Shown: one piece after another, positions 34,606 to 45,500 of the stretch
Position numbering within the stretch: the first letter of the stretch is position 1
How the letters are laid out: each line of letters begins with the position of its first letter
Assembly: GCA_025766275.1 (NCBI GenBank)
Contig: JAFKAC010000172.1
Coordinates: forward strand, 1 to 64,000
Direction of reading: 5' to 3'
DNA length: 64,000 nucleotides
Source: Lactarius indigo
Lineage: Eukaryota > Basidiomycota > Agaricomycetes > Russulales > Russulaceae
Notes under the pieces: generated by a model
Told to the model about the DNA's origin: nothing
What the model saw: only the letters and a program-made list of their open reading frames with translations
The model's database searches: none
Made by a program: the position numbers and the translations under genes

Positions 34606-35283
34606 ATGTCCACTGAAATCGGCACCTCCATACTAGACGCTGCACTCGCCTACATTGGCCAGAGAATATCCATTATCCTTCTCAAACCTGCCGATATTGA
34701 CAAAAACTATATCGGCAGCTTACACAAGGAAGTGGTAAGCATTACTCAATGTGCTAGGAATATCTTTTCACCAGAAATTGGACTTAGCTTGCTGCTGTAT
34801 GGATTATTGGCCTTCTGTCGTCTAGCGGCAGCTCCCCTCAAGTGCCAGAGTCGGTCAGGATTGCCTTTCGTGGGTTTTCAGACATTAGGAACCCAGGGTC
34901 CTATATGGCTCCCGAAGCAAACCAGCAGCTAGAGGGAATGTTCCAGGCAGCTGGCATTCCTCAATTTAATTTTACAGAGTGGTGGAAATTTGAAGGGGAG
35001 ACAATGAAAGAACCATTCGATGTCCGTGAGGAGGTAGTAGTGGGGTTGCTGCGTGCTCTAGAGATGGTATGTACCTCGTTTCATTTACTGATCCTCAAAT
35101 TAACCAGTGCTGTAGCAGGAAGCTAGCACGCAACTTCGCGCTAGAATAGTAGGGAAATTCAAAGAAGCACAGGAACTGGTCAAGGAAATTGAGAACCAGG
35201 TTAATTCCCTTTACGATACGATCTCCAATGGTTTTGAGAGTCTTGAGGGAGAGGCCTCTCGTTTGGAAGAAAACATGGGTTAA
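34606..35283 (+). CDS. Small hypothetical protein with C-terminal coiled coil
   Basis: Three exons are likely. Exon 1 from ATG 34606 reads STEIGTSILDAALAYIGQR and ends near 34736 at a GTAAGC donor. Exon 2, about 34846-35063, reads VRIAFRGFSDIRNPGSYM and EEVVVGLLRALEM. Exon 3, about 35118-35283, is strongly heptad-like (KFKEAQELVKEIENQVNSL) to TAA. An ATATCGGCAGC word lies inside exon 1. No known domain. The short size and coiled coil resemble the other small genes of this island. It is convergent with the next gene. Confidence 0.5.
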
Positions 35284-35318
35284 TGAGAATTATATTTCTA
35301 TGTCTTCGTGAAAATCAA

Positions 35319-35816
35319 CTACAGTTTTCCATCCCCCCCTGCTAAGACATCTACCAAAACCATCTCATTTTCCAAATCACTCAAAAGGTCTTCCAATTTT
35401 TCTTTCCTTATCACCTTCCACTTTTTCAGGAAGCCAGCATTAGATCTGGCTTTTGAAAGCCATTCCGCAGAAACACCCTTTGGAGGGTCCTGTGTTGTGT
35501 TAGCTTCGGCAGATCAGATGACATTCCAAATCACCTTATCTATGAGCTTTTGAATCACAGGTTGTAAGAGCACCACATTTTTTGGGACCTCACTAAAACC
35601 TCCATTGGAGGGCCCTGTCATTTCCCTCTGATGTTGACCTGCATCAGAATCTGTTTCACTGAGGAATGAAACACCCTTCCAGAATTCAGAGCGCATCTAC
35701 AGGCATTGGTTTAGTGCCCTGGTTAGGCATTAGTTTGATCCACACACTGCCTCCTTAAAGTTGTTCTCCTCTAACTCAGAGACATGCTTTTGTATCTCTG
35801 AATCGTTTCCCTGCAT
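35319..35816 (-). pseudogene. Small hypothetical coiled-coil gene with in-frame TGA
   Basis: Two exons: ATG at 35816 (QGNDSEIQKHVSELEENN), an intron of about 50 nt ending CTGTAG, then exon 2 from 35696. The exon 2 frame is coherent from SEFWKGVSFLSETDSDAG through VIQKLIDKVIWNVI, a TGA (35514-35516), SAEANTTQDPPKGVSAEWL and KWKVIRKEKLEDLLSDLENE to TAG at 35319. The TGA interrupts an otherwise continuous frame on both sides and fits a CGA to TGA change. It may be a recent pseudogene, or the TGA may be read through. Role unknown. Confidence 0.5.
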
Positions 35817-35849
35817 GGTAGATGGAAGCATGTTTCAGCGACACAATCA

Positions 35850-36285
35850 GGTGCTGCCGATAAGCTCGCAGTGACCCAATAAGTTTCTGCCGATAAACTT
35901 ACAATGGCCCAATCAGGTGCCGCCGATAAGCTCGCGGTGGCCTATCAGTTGCTGCCCATAAACCTGTTGCTGCTGATCAAGTTGCAGTGGCCCAATCAAG
36001 TGCTACCGATAAAATTACAATGGCCCAATCAGGTGCTGCCGATAAACTTGCACCAGCCTAATTAGGTGATGCCGATAAACTTTGCGGTAGCCCAATAGCC
36101 CAATCAGGTGCCGCCGATAAGCTCACGGCAGCCTAATCAGATAATGGCCATAAGCTTGCCATGGCCCAATCAGCAACTTTTGATATATTTGGAATGGTCC
36201 AGTCAGGTGCTACCGATAAGCTTGTAGCAGCCTACCCGGTGATGCAATAAACTCATAGCTGCCCAATCAGACGCTGCTAGGAGAA
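35850..36285. repeat. Tandem array, about 33-34 bp unit
   Basis: About a dozen imperfect copies of a unit containing TGGCCCAATCAGGTGCTGCC followed by GATAAGCT. Decayed variants (CTACCGATAA, CTGCCCATAA) are frequent. Each unit pairs a GGCCCA box with a CTGCCGA box, the same two words that build the 211-bp and 220-bp satellites. Confidence 0.85.
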
Positions 36286-36639
36286 ATGCTGTGATGGCCT
36301 GTATTATATACCCACACTAGCTGCCGACAGAACCCGAACGCTCTGATAGGACAGTTGACAATATATCTGCATGGGCCATGATTACAGACCTGCATATGCG
36401 CTCTGTACTGCCTCCCCCTGGATCTACTACCAGCTCTATTCCATGTCAACATTCTAACCAAAGATGAACAAACTCTTCACCACCATGCTGCTATGCTCAA
36501 AAATGGGCTAGAAGCATACCGCACATGCACACACCAAGATGAAATAAAGTGGAAGAATTTATTGAGAGCACGCTTGGTATCCTAGTGTGCTTTCCATCTG
36601 CTTCTACAAGCTAAGCTCAGATATTTCTAGAGAGAATCG

Positions 36640-38290
36640 ATGAACTATTTTGTTGATGCGAATACAAGAAGTCCCACACCTCCCCGTGTTCACCCACTCC
36701 TATTGAGCCTTGCTTTGATGTTCAACGAGTCTGAAACCTCCCTGAACATGAGAGCTGTCTCTGAGGATAATCCAAAGGTGTTAAGTAGCAACTATTATAC
36801 TTCACCCAAAGATCTTCCACCGCTGGACATACATCTACCTGGTCAAAATGGTACGGTACTGTTCTCTGATGTTCATGGGTCTCTACTTACATCGGCAGCT
36901 TCCTGTGGCGAATGTATGGTACCTAAGCTTCAAGAAGGTTTGGCGATGGTAAGCAATGTAGCAATGAGTATCCCGTCGGCAGCTTCCATTCTGGAATCTA
37001 TGGCACCTGAATGTTACGATTCTGCGCATTGAACCCTTACTGTACCGGTTGTGACTACGGCGGTAAGGTAGATTAGTCACGGACTCGGGGTTTACGAAGG
37101 AGTTAGGTGTTTACGGATGACTCGATCCTAGTACAGGTAGTAGTAGTACTAGGATTGCGGTACTTACGCGATACGTTGGACGCTACATTACTGTGACTCA
37201 TAGCAGCGCTTGAAAGCCTGCTCTTCTTGTATTTAAGGCAGCCGCAGAAGACCAAGATACGCCATCTTGGTCTTCTTCAATCGTCACTTGTCTTCTCTTC
37301 CAAAGCTTGCCTCCTTTCCGTCAAAGCCTCCGTTTCCAGAGGAGTGCTACCAAGATCCTAGTGTCTGCGTACATCTAAAAACTTTGCCTTCGAGCCATAC
37401 GCCTTGGAGCGTGATCAGCTAAGTCACAGAATCGCCTTACCGAGCTCAAGTCGAGCTAACGTCGTGACGGCGTTACACTGAACCTCAAGACGATTCAACA
37501 GAGGTTGACCATTCAATAGTCACTATTCCTAGCAATGGGAAGAAGCAGCAGTGTGCTGCTGGTGGCGGTCTTCGGAGTGAGTCCCATATTTTATCCCACA
37601 GATGCACTGAGAAATAAAATTGCTGCCGAAGAAATTGTCACAAGATCGGCAGAAAAACAGAAAGCTGCCGATGACTGTACTAAAGCAATCACCGGTACTA
37701 TGCCAAAGAGACAAGATAATGGAAACGTAAGTGATTGGATTGAAACATAAAGCTGGCCCAAAGATCCAAGATCTATTATTCCTGCAGGTTCTACATGACA
37801 CTCCAAATACCTGTAGTTCAAAGGTAGCTAGGCTACGAGATAAAGCCAAGGGTAAGATGGCTAAGCACACAAACCCGCCAAAGGGAGATGGGCCAAATGT
37901 CAGGGACGAGGGGAAGCAGTCCAAGACAGTGTTTATAAAGGACAAGCCTTCGCCCCAAGAAGAGAACACCGATGAAAGCAGGGAGGAAGGCAATGAGCCA
38001 GCAATCTCATGTGTGTTCACTGAAGTTTACATCTGGTTTTACACTCATCGTGCATACTGTCAGTTCGAGGCGAAGACAACAATAGTGTCGTCAGAGACCT
38101 AGAAAAAGAGGTCCAGGCTCTGAAAAGTAGATGCGAGGGGCAAGACAAGATGATTGAGGACCTGAAATCGAGATGTGAGACACATGAGAGGGTCCTTGAG
38201 ATGCTTCGGCAGGAAATTGTGCAGCTTCATGACGGCCAGAAGACTCTAAATACCATGTATGATGGAAAGAGCTATGATCTCATGCCATAA
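36640..38290 (+). pseudogene. Hypothetical coiled-coil gene split by a solo LTR
   Basis: The 5' part (ATG 36640 to 37011) is open and ends ...ILESMAPE at the insertion point. After the solo LTR (37012-37477) and one target-duplication copy, the frame continues (PQDDSTEVDHSIVTIPSNG). Further exons follow: KIAAEEIVTRSAEKQKAADD (37605-37729), VARLRDKAKGKMAKH (37790-38020), and a coiled-coil end (VRDLEKEVQALKSRCEG, ERVLEMLRQEIVQL) to TAA at 38288-38290. No known domain. The LTR probably inactivates it. It borders the right satellite. Confidence 0.5.
37012..37477 (+). mobile_element. Solo LTR
   Basis: 466 bp, TGTTACG ... GTTACA, flanked by a perfect 5-bp duplication CTGAA (37007-37011, 37478-37482). 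It is related to but distinct from the LTRs of E1-E3. It keeps the TATA-like box (37230), the start hairpin with ATCTTGGTCTT at 37264-37274 (34 nt spacing), and the U3 pair GTGACTA (37051-37057)/TAGTCAC (37074-37080). This is the product of recombination between the LTRs of a former element. Confidence 0.93.
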
Positions 38291-38365
38291 CTATAGTTCA
38301 AGTAGACCCTGTGGCTATTGCGAGTGTAATCAGGTTCATCAGCATCAATCATACATGCCGATTAT

Positions 38366-39902
38366 GGGCCCACACGAGATATATGTTCGGCAGCCGTCGC
38401 TACCTACTGTGGGCCATTACGAGCTAATTGGCAGTAGCACAAATGCCTTCCTATGGGCCCAGACATGTATATTGTCAGATACATGATAGGTTGAATTGGG
38501 CCAATGCGAGCTCATCGGCAGAATATACAAGTGGCCATCGTAGGCCAATACAAGCTAGTTGGCAGAATATGCACATGGCTGCCATGGGCCCACACGAGAT
38601 ATATGTTCGGCAGCTGTCGCTACCTACTGTGGGCCATTACGAGCTAATTGGCAGTAGCACAAATGCCTTCCTATGGGCCCAGACATGTATATTGTCAGAT
38701 GCATGATAGGTTGAATTGGGCCAATGCGAGCTCATCGGCAGAATATACAAGTGGCCATCATAGGCCAATACAAGCTAGTTGGCAGAATACGCACATGGCT
38801 GCCATGGGCCCACACGAGATATATGCTCGGCAGCCGTCGCTACCTACTGTGGGCCATTACGAGCTAATTGGCAGTAGCACAAATGCCTTCCTATGGGCCC
38901 AGACATGTATATTGTCAGATACATGATAGGTTGAATTGGGCCAATGCGAGCTCATCGGCAGAATATACAAGTGGCCATCGTAGGCCAATACAAGCTAGTT
39001 GGCAGAATACGCGCATGGCTGCCATGGGCCCACACGAGATATATGTTCGGCAGCTGTCGCTACCTACTGCGGGCCATTACGAGCTAATTGGCAGTAGCAC
39101 AAATGCCTTCCTATGGGCCCAGACATGTATATTGTCAGATGCATGATAGGTTGAATTGGGCCAATGCGAGCTCATCGGCAGAATATACAAGTGGCCATCG
39201 TAGGCCAATACAAGCTAGTTGGCAGAATATACACATGGCTGCCATGGGCCCACACGAGATATATGTTCGGCAGCCGTCGCTACCTACTGCGGGCCATTAC
39301 GAGCTAATTGGCAGTAGCACAAATGCCTTCCTATGGGCCCAGACATGTATATTGTCAGATACATGATAGGTTGAATTGGGCCAATGCGAGCTCATCGGCA
39401 GAATATACAAGTGGCCATCGTAGGCCAATACAAGCTAGTTGGCAGAATACGCACATGGCTGCCATGGGCCCACACGAGATATATGTTCGGCAGCCGTCGC
39501 TACCTACTGCGGGCCATTACGAGCTAATTGGCAGTAGCACAAATGCCTTCCTATGGGCCCAGACATGTATATTGTCAGATACATGATAGGTTGAATTGGG
39601 CCAATGCGAGCTCATCGGCAGAATATACAAGTGGCCATCGTAGGCCAATACAAGCTAGTTGGCAGAATACGCGCATGGCTGCCATGGGCCCACACGAGAT
39701 ATATGCTCGGCAGCCATCGCTACCTACTGTGGGCCATTACGAGCTAATTGGCAGTAGCACAAATGCCTTCCTATGGGCCCAGACATGTATATTGTCAGAT
39801 ACATGATAGGTTGAATTGGGCCAATGCGAGCTCATCGGCAGAATATACAAGTGACCATCGTAGGCCAATACAAGCTAGTTGGCAGAATATACACATGGCT
39901 GC
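38366..39902. repeat. Satellite array, 220-bp unit, left part
   Basis: Exact 220-bp period: units start at 38366, 38586, 38806, 39026, 39246, 39466 and 39686, the last cut by E3 at 39902. Units are almost identical. Each contains five TGGGCC/TGGCC sub-units of about 44 bp, most followed by TCGGCAG or TTGGCAG. A 92-codon open frame recurs per unit and is a by-product of the repeat. A lead-in at 38291-38365 joins the upstream gene. Confidence 0.97.
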
Positions 39903-40251
39903 TGTCACGATTCGGACTTTCGGTGCTGTGGTACGACGACTGAGAACCCTTACTGTACCGGTTGCAACTACGGCGGTAAGGTATATTAGTTGCGGACTTA
40001 CATACGGTGATACGGTGATGCGATAGGCGATACGGTACGGATTGCTGACTGAGGAATCACGCCACTAATACTAGTAGTAGTAGTATTAGGGTTCGAGATG
40101 TTTCTGCGACACGTTGGACGCTCTACCTACTGTGACTCATAGCAGCGCTTGTAAGCCTGCTCGACTTGTATTTATACGGCCTCGTGAAGACCAAGACACG
40201 ACATCTTGGTCTTCTTGAATCGTCACTTGTTTGCTTCTCTATTGCGGCTTA

Positions 40252-40283
<32 letters not shown>

Positions 40284-40481
40284 GCTCTACTCCCAGACTT
40301 TCGATTGAACTCCGACTTCGTTCGTGATTAGCAAGATAGACAGAGGCCTTGCCGGTGTACCTTCGTGTATTCACTAAGGCAAGCACACGGACCTTCGCGT
40401 CGTCGTGTCGAGCATACATTCGCGCTAAGTTGTTATCGCCTCTTCGAGCTCAAGTCGAGCTAACGCCGTGGCGGCGTTACA
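39903..40481 (+). repeat. E3 5' LTR
   Basis: TATTTATA at 40169-40176; predicted RNA start ATCTTGGTCTT at 40203-40213 (34 nt). U3 pair GCAACTA (39964-39970)/TAGTTGC (39987-39993). A CT dinucleotide run lies at about 40255-40282. The end forms a perfect hairpin (TAACGCCG, TGG, CGGCGTTA). Confidence 0.95.
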
Positions 40482-40483
40482 TT

Positions 40484-40494
40484 AAGACCAAGAT
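40484..40494 (+). promoter_or_regulatory. E3 self-priming primer-binding site
   Basis: AAGACCAAGAT, two bases after the LTR, exactly complementary to 40203-40213. Confidence 0.8.
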
Positions 40495-40500
40495 ATCACC

Positions 40501-42546
40501 GTGGCCGTAACAACTAGAGATCAGTGGACCAGCTTCCGCCCCTACTCTCTCCCAAGAAGAGGAGAACGCAACGTCCCCACGCGCTTCTTACAAGCTGCCA
40601 GTTGGAGGGAAAGACAAGAAGAAACTGGATACTTCGTCGAGTTTAACGGACCTAGCAGGTTCCGTCCAGTTGAGTTCAACTTCGACCATTTGTGCTGGGT
40701 GGAAGTTACTTGGAACCCCATAGATTCACAGTGGGACGCAATACGACCAGCAGGACCCAGATACCGGTGCGATATCGACGCACGAGAACTTAACAGCCGC
40801 AACGACTGGGGCCCCATTGACGGGCAAATACGAGAGCACTCCACCGGAGAGGTAGTATCGGAAGAATCTGAGCAAAGCCAAGAAGAAGACGAAGAAAGCG
40901 AAGGACGAGAACCAAATCAAACCGAGACCAGCGGGGGAGCTGTACAAGACCTCATTATCGAACGAGCTGAGTCCGCACACATTACAGAGCCGGAACCAAT
41001 TCACATTAGATCGCCAGCCATCATGGCAACCTTGACGCAAGCGATGGAAGAAGTTGCCATCGAAGAAGCACGAGTCATAAGGGCAGAAGCCAGAGACATC
41101 CTCATGCCTATCAACCCAGAGACCGGAGTACGAATGACCGCGGACGACGCCGCAATCTTTCGAGCCATCGGGTCGGATAGGGGAGACCCCCCGTCCGGAC
41201 GCCGACCAGCCATGGAACTGCCTCCGGGAATAGGAGGGCCCGATGGGGATCCGCCACCTCCACCCGGGGGAGGAGTCCCGTTTGACTTACGAAGAACCGA
41301 GCCACCAAGGGGACCACCCGCCGGACCACCAGGGGGTGGAGGCGAAGGAGGGGGAGGTGGCGGAGATGCCGGAGGCAGAGGCCATCATAACGAGAAATTA
41401 ACCGGCGAGCCACCTTCCATCTTCGATGGAGACAGACTCAAAGTAGACCAATTTCTAACACAGTGGCACGTCTACTGGGGCATGAACTTGGATGCCCCCA
41501 TCATGCGCAACGACTACAGAAGATGCCTTCTGTTTTTGTCGTACATCAAAGGCGGAGCAGTCAGTGAATGGGTCCTGTCCTTCCTGAACTGGCTCAACAG
41601 GCAAATACAACGAGGGATCAGTCCCTACACCCGCGAGCTGTGGGACGCCGTAGCAGACGGTTTCAGCCAACGATTCGAAAACACACTGGAGCGCGAACAA
41701 GCGCAAGCAATACTACGAAAAGGGTTCAAGATGACGGGAGAGGACATTGACAAGTACGTCAATGATTTCGAACAGCTCGCACGGAAGGCTCATTATCGCC
41801 TTAACGAACCACAAACAATCGACCTCTTTACGTCGGGTCTACCGAGGGAATTGTTCAAAAACGCGTTCCAGTTCGACGACCCGATTACATTCGACGACTG
41901 GAAAAGAGCCGTACTCAAACGGCAGAAAAATTACATCCATCTCAAAGCAAGGTTGAACGAGTACAAAAACACCACGCAGCCCAAGAAACAGACCGGTAAC
42001 GCGGGATGGGCACTCCCGCAGAACTTACCTCAGACCAACCCCTGGGCCATGGACACCTCGGCCGATCGTGCAAAGGTCCGACTAGCGGGTTCCGAAGACA
42101 TCGACTTTAACAAGTTACCTCACCACAACTGGCAAACACCTCCGTTCCCACCAAGAGGAGGGCCGGGCGCAAGAGGACGCGGCAGAGGGGGGTCGAGGCG
42201 AGACTTAAGGAACGTCCTCTGTTATAACTGTCACGCCCCGGGACATCTCTCACGAAATTGCCCCCATCCGCGTGCGTCAGGAAACTGGCAGAACGCGCCA
42301 TCGAGCAGTCGGATGACCGAGACTGCATGGCACCAAGGACCCGTATCGCAATACGAACCCTCGCTACCCGGATACATGACCCCGGCACCTAGCGCGACAC
42401 CGGCGCCCCAAATTAACGCGGCAAGTACGAAGACGGCGGGAGAACAAGCAAAGGAGTGGCTCACGCAGGTGGCCAATAGTACGGATGAGGTAAAGGACCT
42501 CATCCTTCAAGATCTGTGGGGAAAGGAGGGTTTTCGGGACGCCTGA
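40501..42546 (+). CDS. gag: E3 gag
   Basis: Intact 681-codon structural polyprotein opening at GTG 40501 in the context CACCGTGG. There is no ATG on the predicted RNA before 41023, which is itself in this frame. Order: conserved N-terminal domain (TTRDQW, WVEVTWNPIDSQWD), acidic linker, Gly/Pro-rich hinge, capsid region (FLTQWHVYWGMN), zinc knuckle CYNCHAPGHLSRNC (about 42220-42260), and a C-terminal helix before the GGGTTTT shift site (42528-42534). Confidence 0.92.
   Translation: MAVTTRDQWTSFRPYSLPRRGERNVPTRFLQAASWRERQEETGYFVEFNGPSRFRPVEFNFDHLCWVEVTWNPIDSQWDAIRPAGPRYRCDIDARELNSRNDWGPIDGQIREHSTGEVVSEESEQSQEEDEESEGREPNQTETSGGAVQDLIIERAESAHITEPEPIHIRSPAIMATLTQAMEEVAIEEARVIRAEARDILMPINPETGVRMTADDAAIFRAIGSDRGDPPSGRRPAMELPPGIGGPDGDPPPPPGGGVPFDLRRTEPPRGPPAGPPGGGGEGGGGGGDAGGRGHHNEKLTGEPPSIFDGDRLKVDQFLTQWHVYWGMNLDAPIMRNDYRRCLLFLSYIKGGAVSEWVLSFLNWLNRQIQRGISPYTRELWDAVADGFSQRFENTLEREQAQAILRKGFKMTGEDIDKYVNDFEQLARKAHYRLNEPQTIDLFTSGLPRELFKNAFQFDDPITFDDWKRAVLKRQKNYIHLKARLNEYKNTTQPKKQTGNAGWALPQNLPQTNPWAMDTSADRAKVRLAGSEDIDFNKLPHHNWQTPPFPPRGGPGARGRGRGGSRRDLRNVLCYNCHAPGHLSRNCPHPRASGNWQNAPSSSRMTETAWHQGPVSQYEPSLPGYMTPAPSATPAPQINAASTKTAGEQAKEWLTQVANSTDEVKDLILQDLWGKEGFRDA
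42528..42534 (+). promoter_or_regulatory. E3 -1 frameshift site GGGTTTT
   Basis: Slippery heptamer in gag phase, 12 bases before the gag stop, with ACCC ... GGGT pairing potential downstream. Confidence 0.8.
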
Positions 42547-45500
42547 ACCCGTCAGTCTGGGTGAGGGCTCTACAATGTAATTCTGTAATCGTGACAACGC
42601 GCTATCGATCTCTGCGAATTCCAGTGACTGTCCGAACGAATTATCAAACGACTGAAACAAACGCATTGGTCGACTCCGGAGCGACCGATAACTTTATCAA
42701 ACCAAGCATGGCAGCCAAGGCAGGAATCCCGGCACAGGCGTTAGAAACGCCTCGCAAGATATGGAACATAGACAACACAGAAAACAAAGCTGGGTTAATC
42801 ACTCATTACGTTAACCTAGAGGTAAAAACGCGTGGACAGATCAAAAAGATGACCTTCCTGGTCACCGACCTCGGAAGCGAGAACATGGTACTCGGCTATC
42901 CATGGCTGAGCGCCTTCGAGCCCACCATTAGCTGGGCTACGGCAACAACACACCCCGACGTGCAGCCCGTAGTGCTAGCCACTACGGAAGAATTACTCGC
43001 TGCGTCCGCGACGCGAGCTCTCATTGTCGCAGAAAAAGAAGACATTCTACGGGAACTGCAAGAAGAGACCTTTGCACGAGCCACGACCTCGACGGAGTTG
43101 GCCATATCAGCAAAACAACAGCAGACGGCAGCTGTGCTGCCACCCGAATACGCAGAGTTTAGCAACCTCTTTAACGAACAGGCCTCGCACCGCTTTCCCC
43201 CGGCCAGACCGTGGGACCATGCCATTGATTTCAAACCATCAGCACCGGCGGCTATAGACTGCAAAATATACCCCATGACGCAACAAGAAGAAGGCGAGCT
43301 CAAGGAGTTTTTGGATGAAAAATTGAAGCAGGGTTACTTACGCCCCTCCATATCCCCGTACGCATCTTCCTTCTTTTTTATTAAAAAGAAGGACGGGAAA
43401 CTGCGGCCTGTTCAGGACTATCGAGTCATCAACTCGCATACCATCCGCAATCAATACCCGCTGCCACTCATCCAAGATCTCATTTTGGATCTCAGCAACG
43501 CCCACATATACACCAAACTTGATGTTCGATGGGGCTACAACAACATACGTATTCGCGAGGGCGATCAAGAGAAAGCGGCGTTCAAGACCAAATTTGGTCT
43601 CTTCGAACCAACGGTCATGTTCTTTGGCCTCACCAACTCCCCGGCTACCTTCCAAGCCATGATGAACCACATTTATCGTGATACAATCATGAAACATGAT
43701 CGCCTTGGCACCACGATACGTGTCTATATGGATGATATCGGAATCGCGACTCATTTTGACCATGATCTAGCCGCCCACATCTCGGCTGTCCGCGACGTTC
43801 TGCGCGTCGCCAAGGAACACGACCTCTACTTCAAGCTCGAGAAATGCCTTTTCCATCAACCGCGAATGGATTACCTGGGGGTAATCCTTGAAAGGGGGGT
43901 AACTCGCATGGACCCCGTAAAAGTTCAAGGCATCAAAGACTGGCCAACGCCCACGAAGGTCAAAGACGTTCGATCCTTTCTGGGCTTCTGCAACTTTTAC
44001 AGACTCTTCATTCGCGGTTTCGCGAACCACGCAAAGCCGTTGACTAAACTAACACGAAAAGACGAGGAGTGGAGATGGACAGAAGTAGAAGAAGAGGCAT
44101 TCAATACCCTAAAACGCCTCGTAACGGAAGAACCAGTACTGGCACATCCAGTCCTCCAAGACCCGTTCGAATTGGAGGTCGACGCCTCGGGATACGCGGT
44201 GGGAGCCGTACTCCTACAGAAAAAAGCTGACGGAAAGCGACACCCAATAGGATACTATTCAGCGACGCTTTCCGAAGCCGAACGCAACTACGACATCTAT
44301 GACCTGGAATTATTGGCCATAGTCAAGGCGTTGCGAAACTGGAGGCCGCTACTCGCAGGAGCCCCACACAAGATCAAAATTTACTCGGACCACCTCAATC
44401 TGCAGTACTGGAAATCACCGCAGAAGATCAGCAGACGCGTCGCCAGGGAAGTACTGGAGCTTTCAGAGTACGACTTTGAGATTCACCACATCAAAGGAAA
44501 AAACAATGGCCGAGCGGACGCGCTGTCACGTCGACCGGACTATGACCAGGGAACGGAAGACAACAGCAAGGTGGTGGTATTACCACCCGAAATCTTTGTC
44601 CGAACCCTTAACACGGCAAGGACACTCACCCTCAACCCGAACCTGGCGCAGCCGCGACATCAACAAGACGAGGAAGTAATCAAGGTATGGGCCGACCCCC
44701 ACCAACTAAAGAAAATCCAAGGAGAGTGGTATAAGGACGGCAGGTTCGTGATAACCGGACCAGCATCGACGCACCGCGTACTGATCCATGACCACCACGA
44801 CCTGCCGATACACGGCCATCCGGGAATCGCAAAAACACAACGAATCCTGGAGAGGCACTATTGGTGGCCACGAATGCGAAAGGACGTGTACGAGTACGTC
44901 CAGGGATGCGCGGAATGTCAACGAAACAAGGTAAACACGCGTCCTATACGAGCGGCGCTATACCCCATCACACCGGTACTCGACGCGCTCCCCTTCCAAA
45001 CGGTAGCGATCGATTTCATCACCAAGTTGCCAATATCCGAAGGGCATGACAGCATCCTCACCGTCACCGACCACGACTGTAGCAAAGCTTCAGTATTTAT
45101 ACCATGTCGGGAAGAAATATCCGCAGAAGAAACTGCCGCACTGTACGTCAGTCACGTCTTTAAACGATTCGGGCTACCGCGCAAAATCATCAGCGACCGA
45201 GACCCCCGCTTCACGTCCAAGTTCACAAGGGAAGCGTGCCGCATTTTAGGGGTGCAGCAAAACATATCCACGGCGTACCACCCGCGCACCGATGGACAGT
45301 CGGAAAGGACCAACCAATGGTTGGAGCAATACTTGCGCTTCTGGGTAAATGAACGCCAAAACAATTGGACCACGTATCTACCAATAGCTGAATTTGCGCA
45401 TAACAATTGGCCCCACGAACACATGAAACAATCGCCGTTTCAGCTCCTGATGGGATACGATCCGCGAGCTGATTGGACCGATAAGCCATCCCCTCTTCCA

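Noticed and set aside
38366..39902. CRISPR-like array
   Set aside because: Units are 220 bp without unique spacers, and the genome is eukaryotic.
38428..40026. Series of 92-codon open frames
   Set aside because: They repeat every 220 bp and mirror the satellite period; the frame shifts between units because 220 is not a multiple of three.
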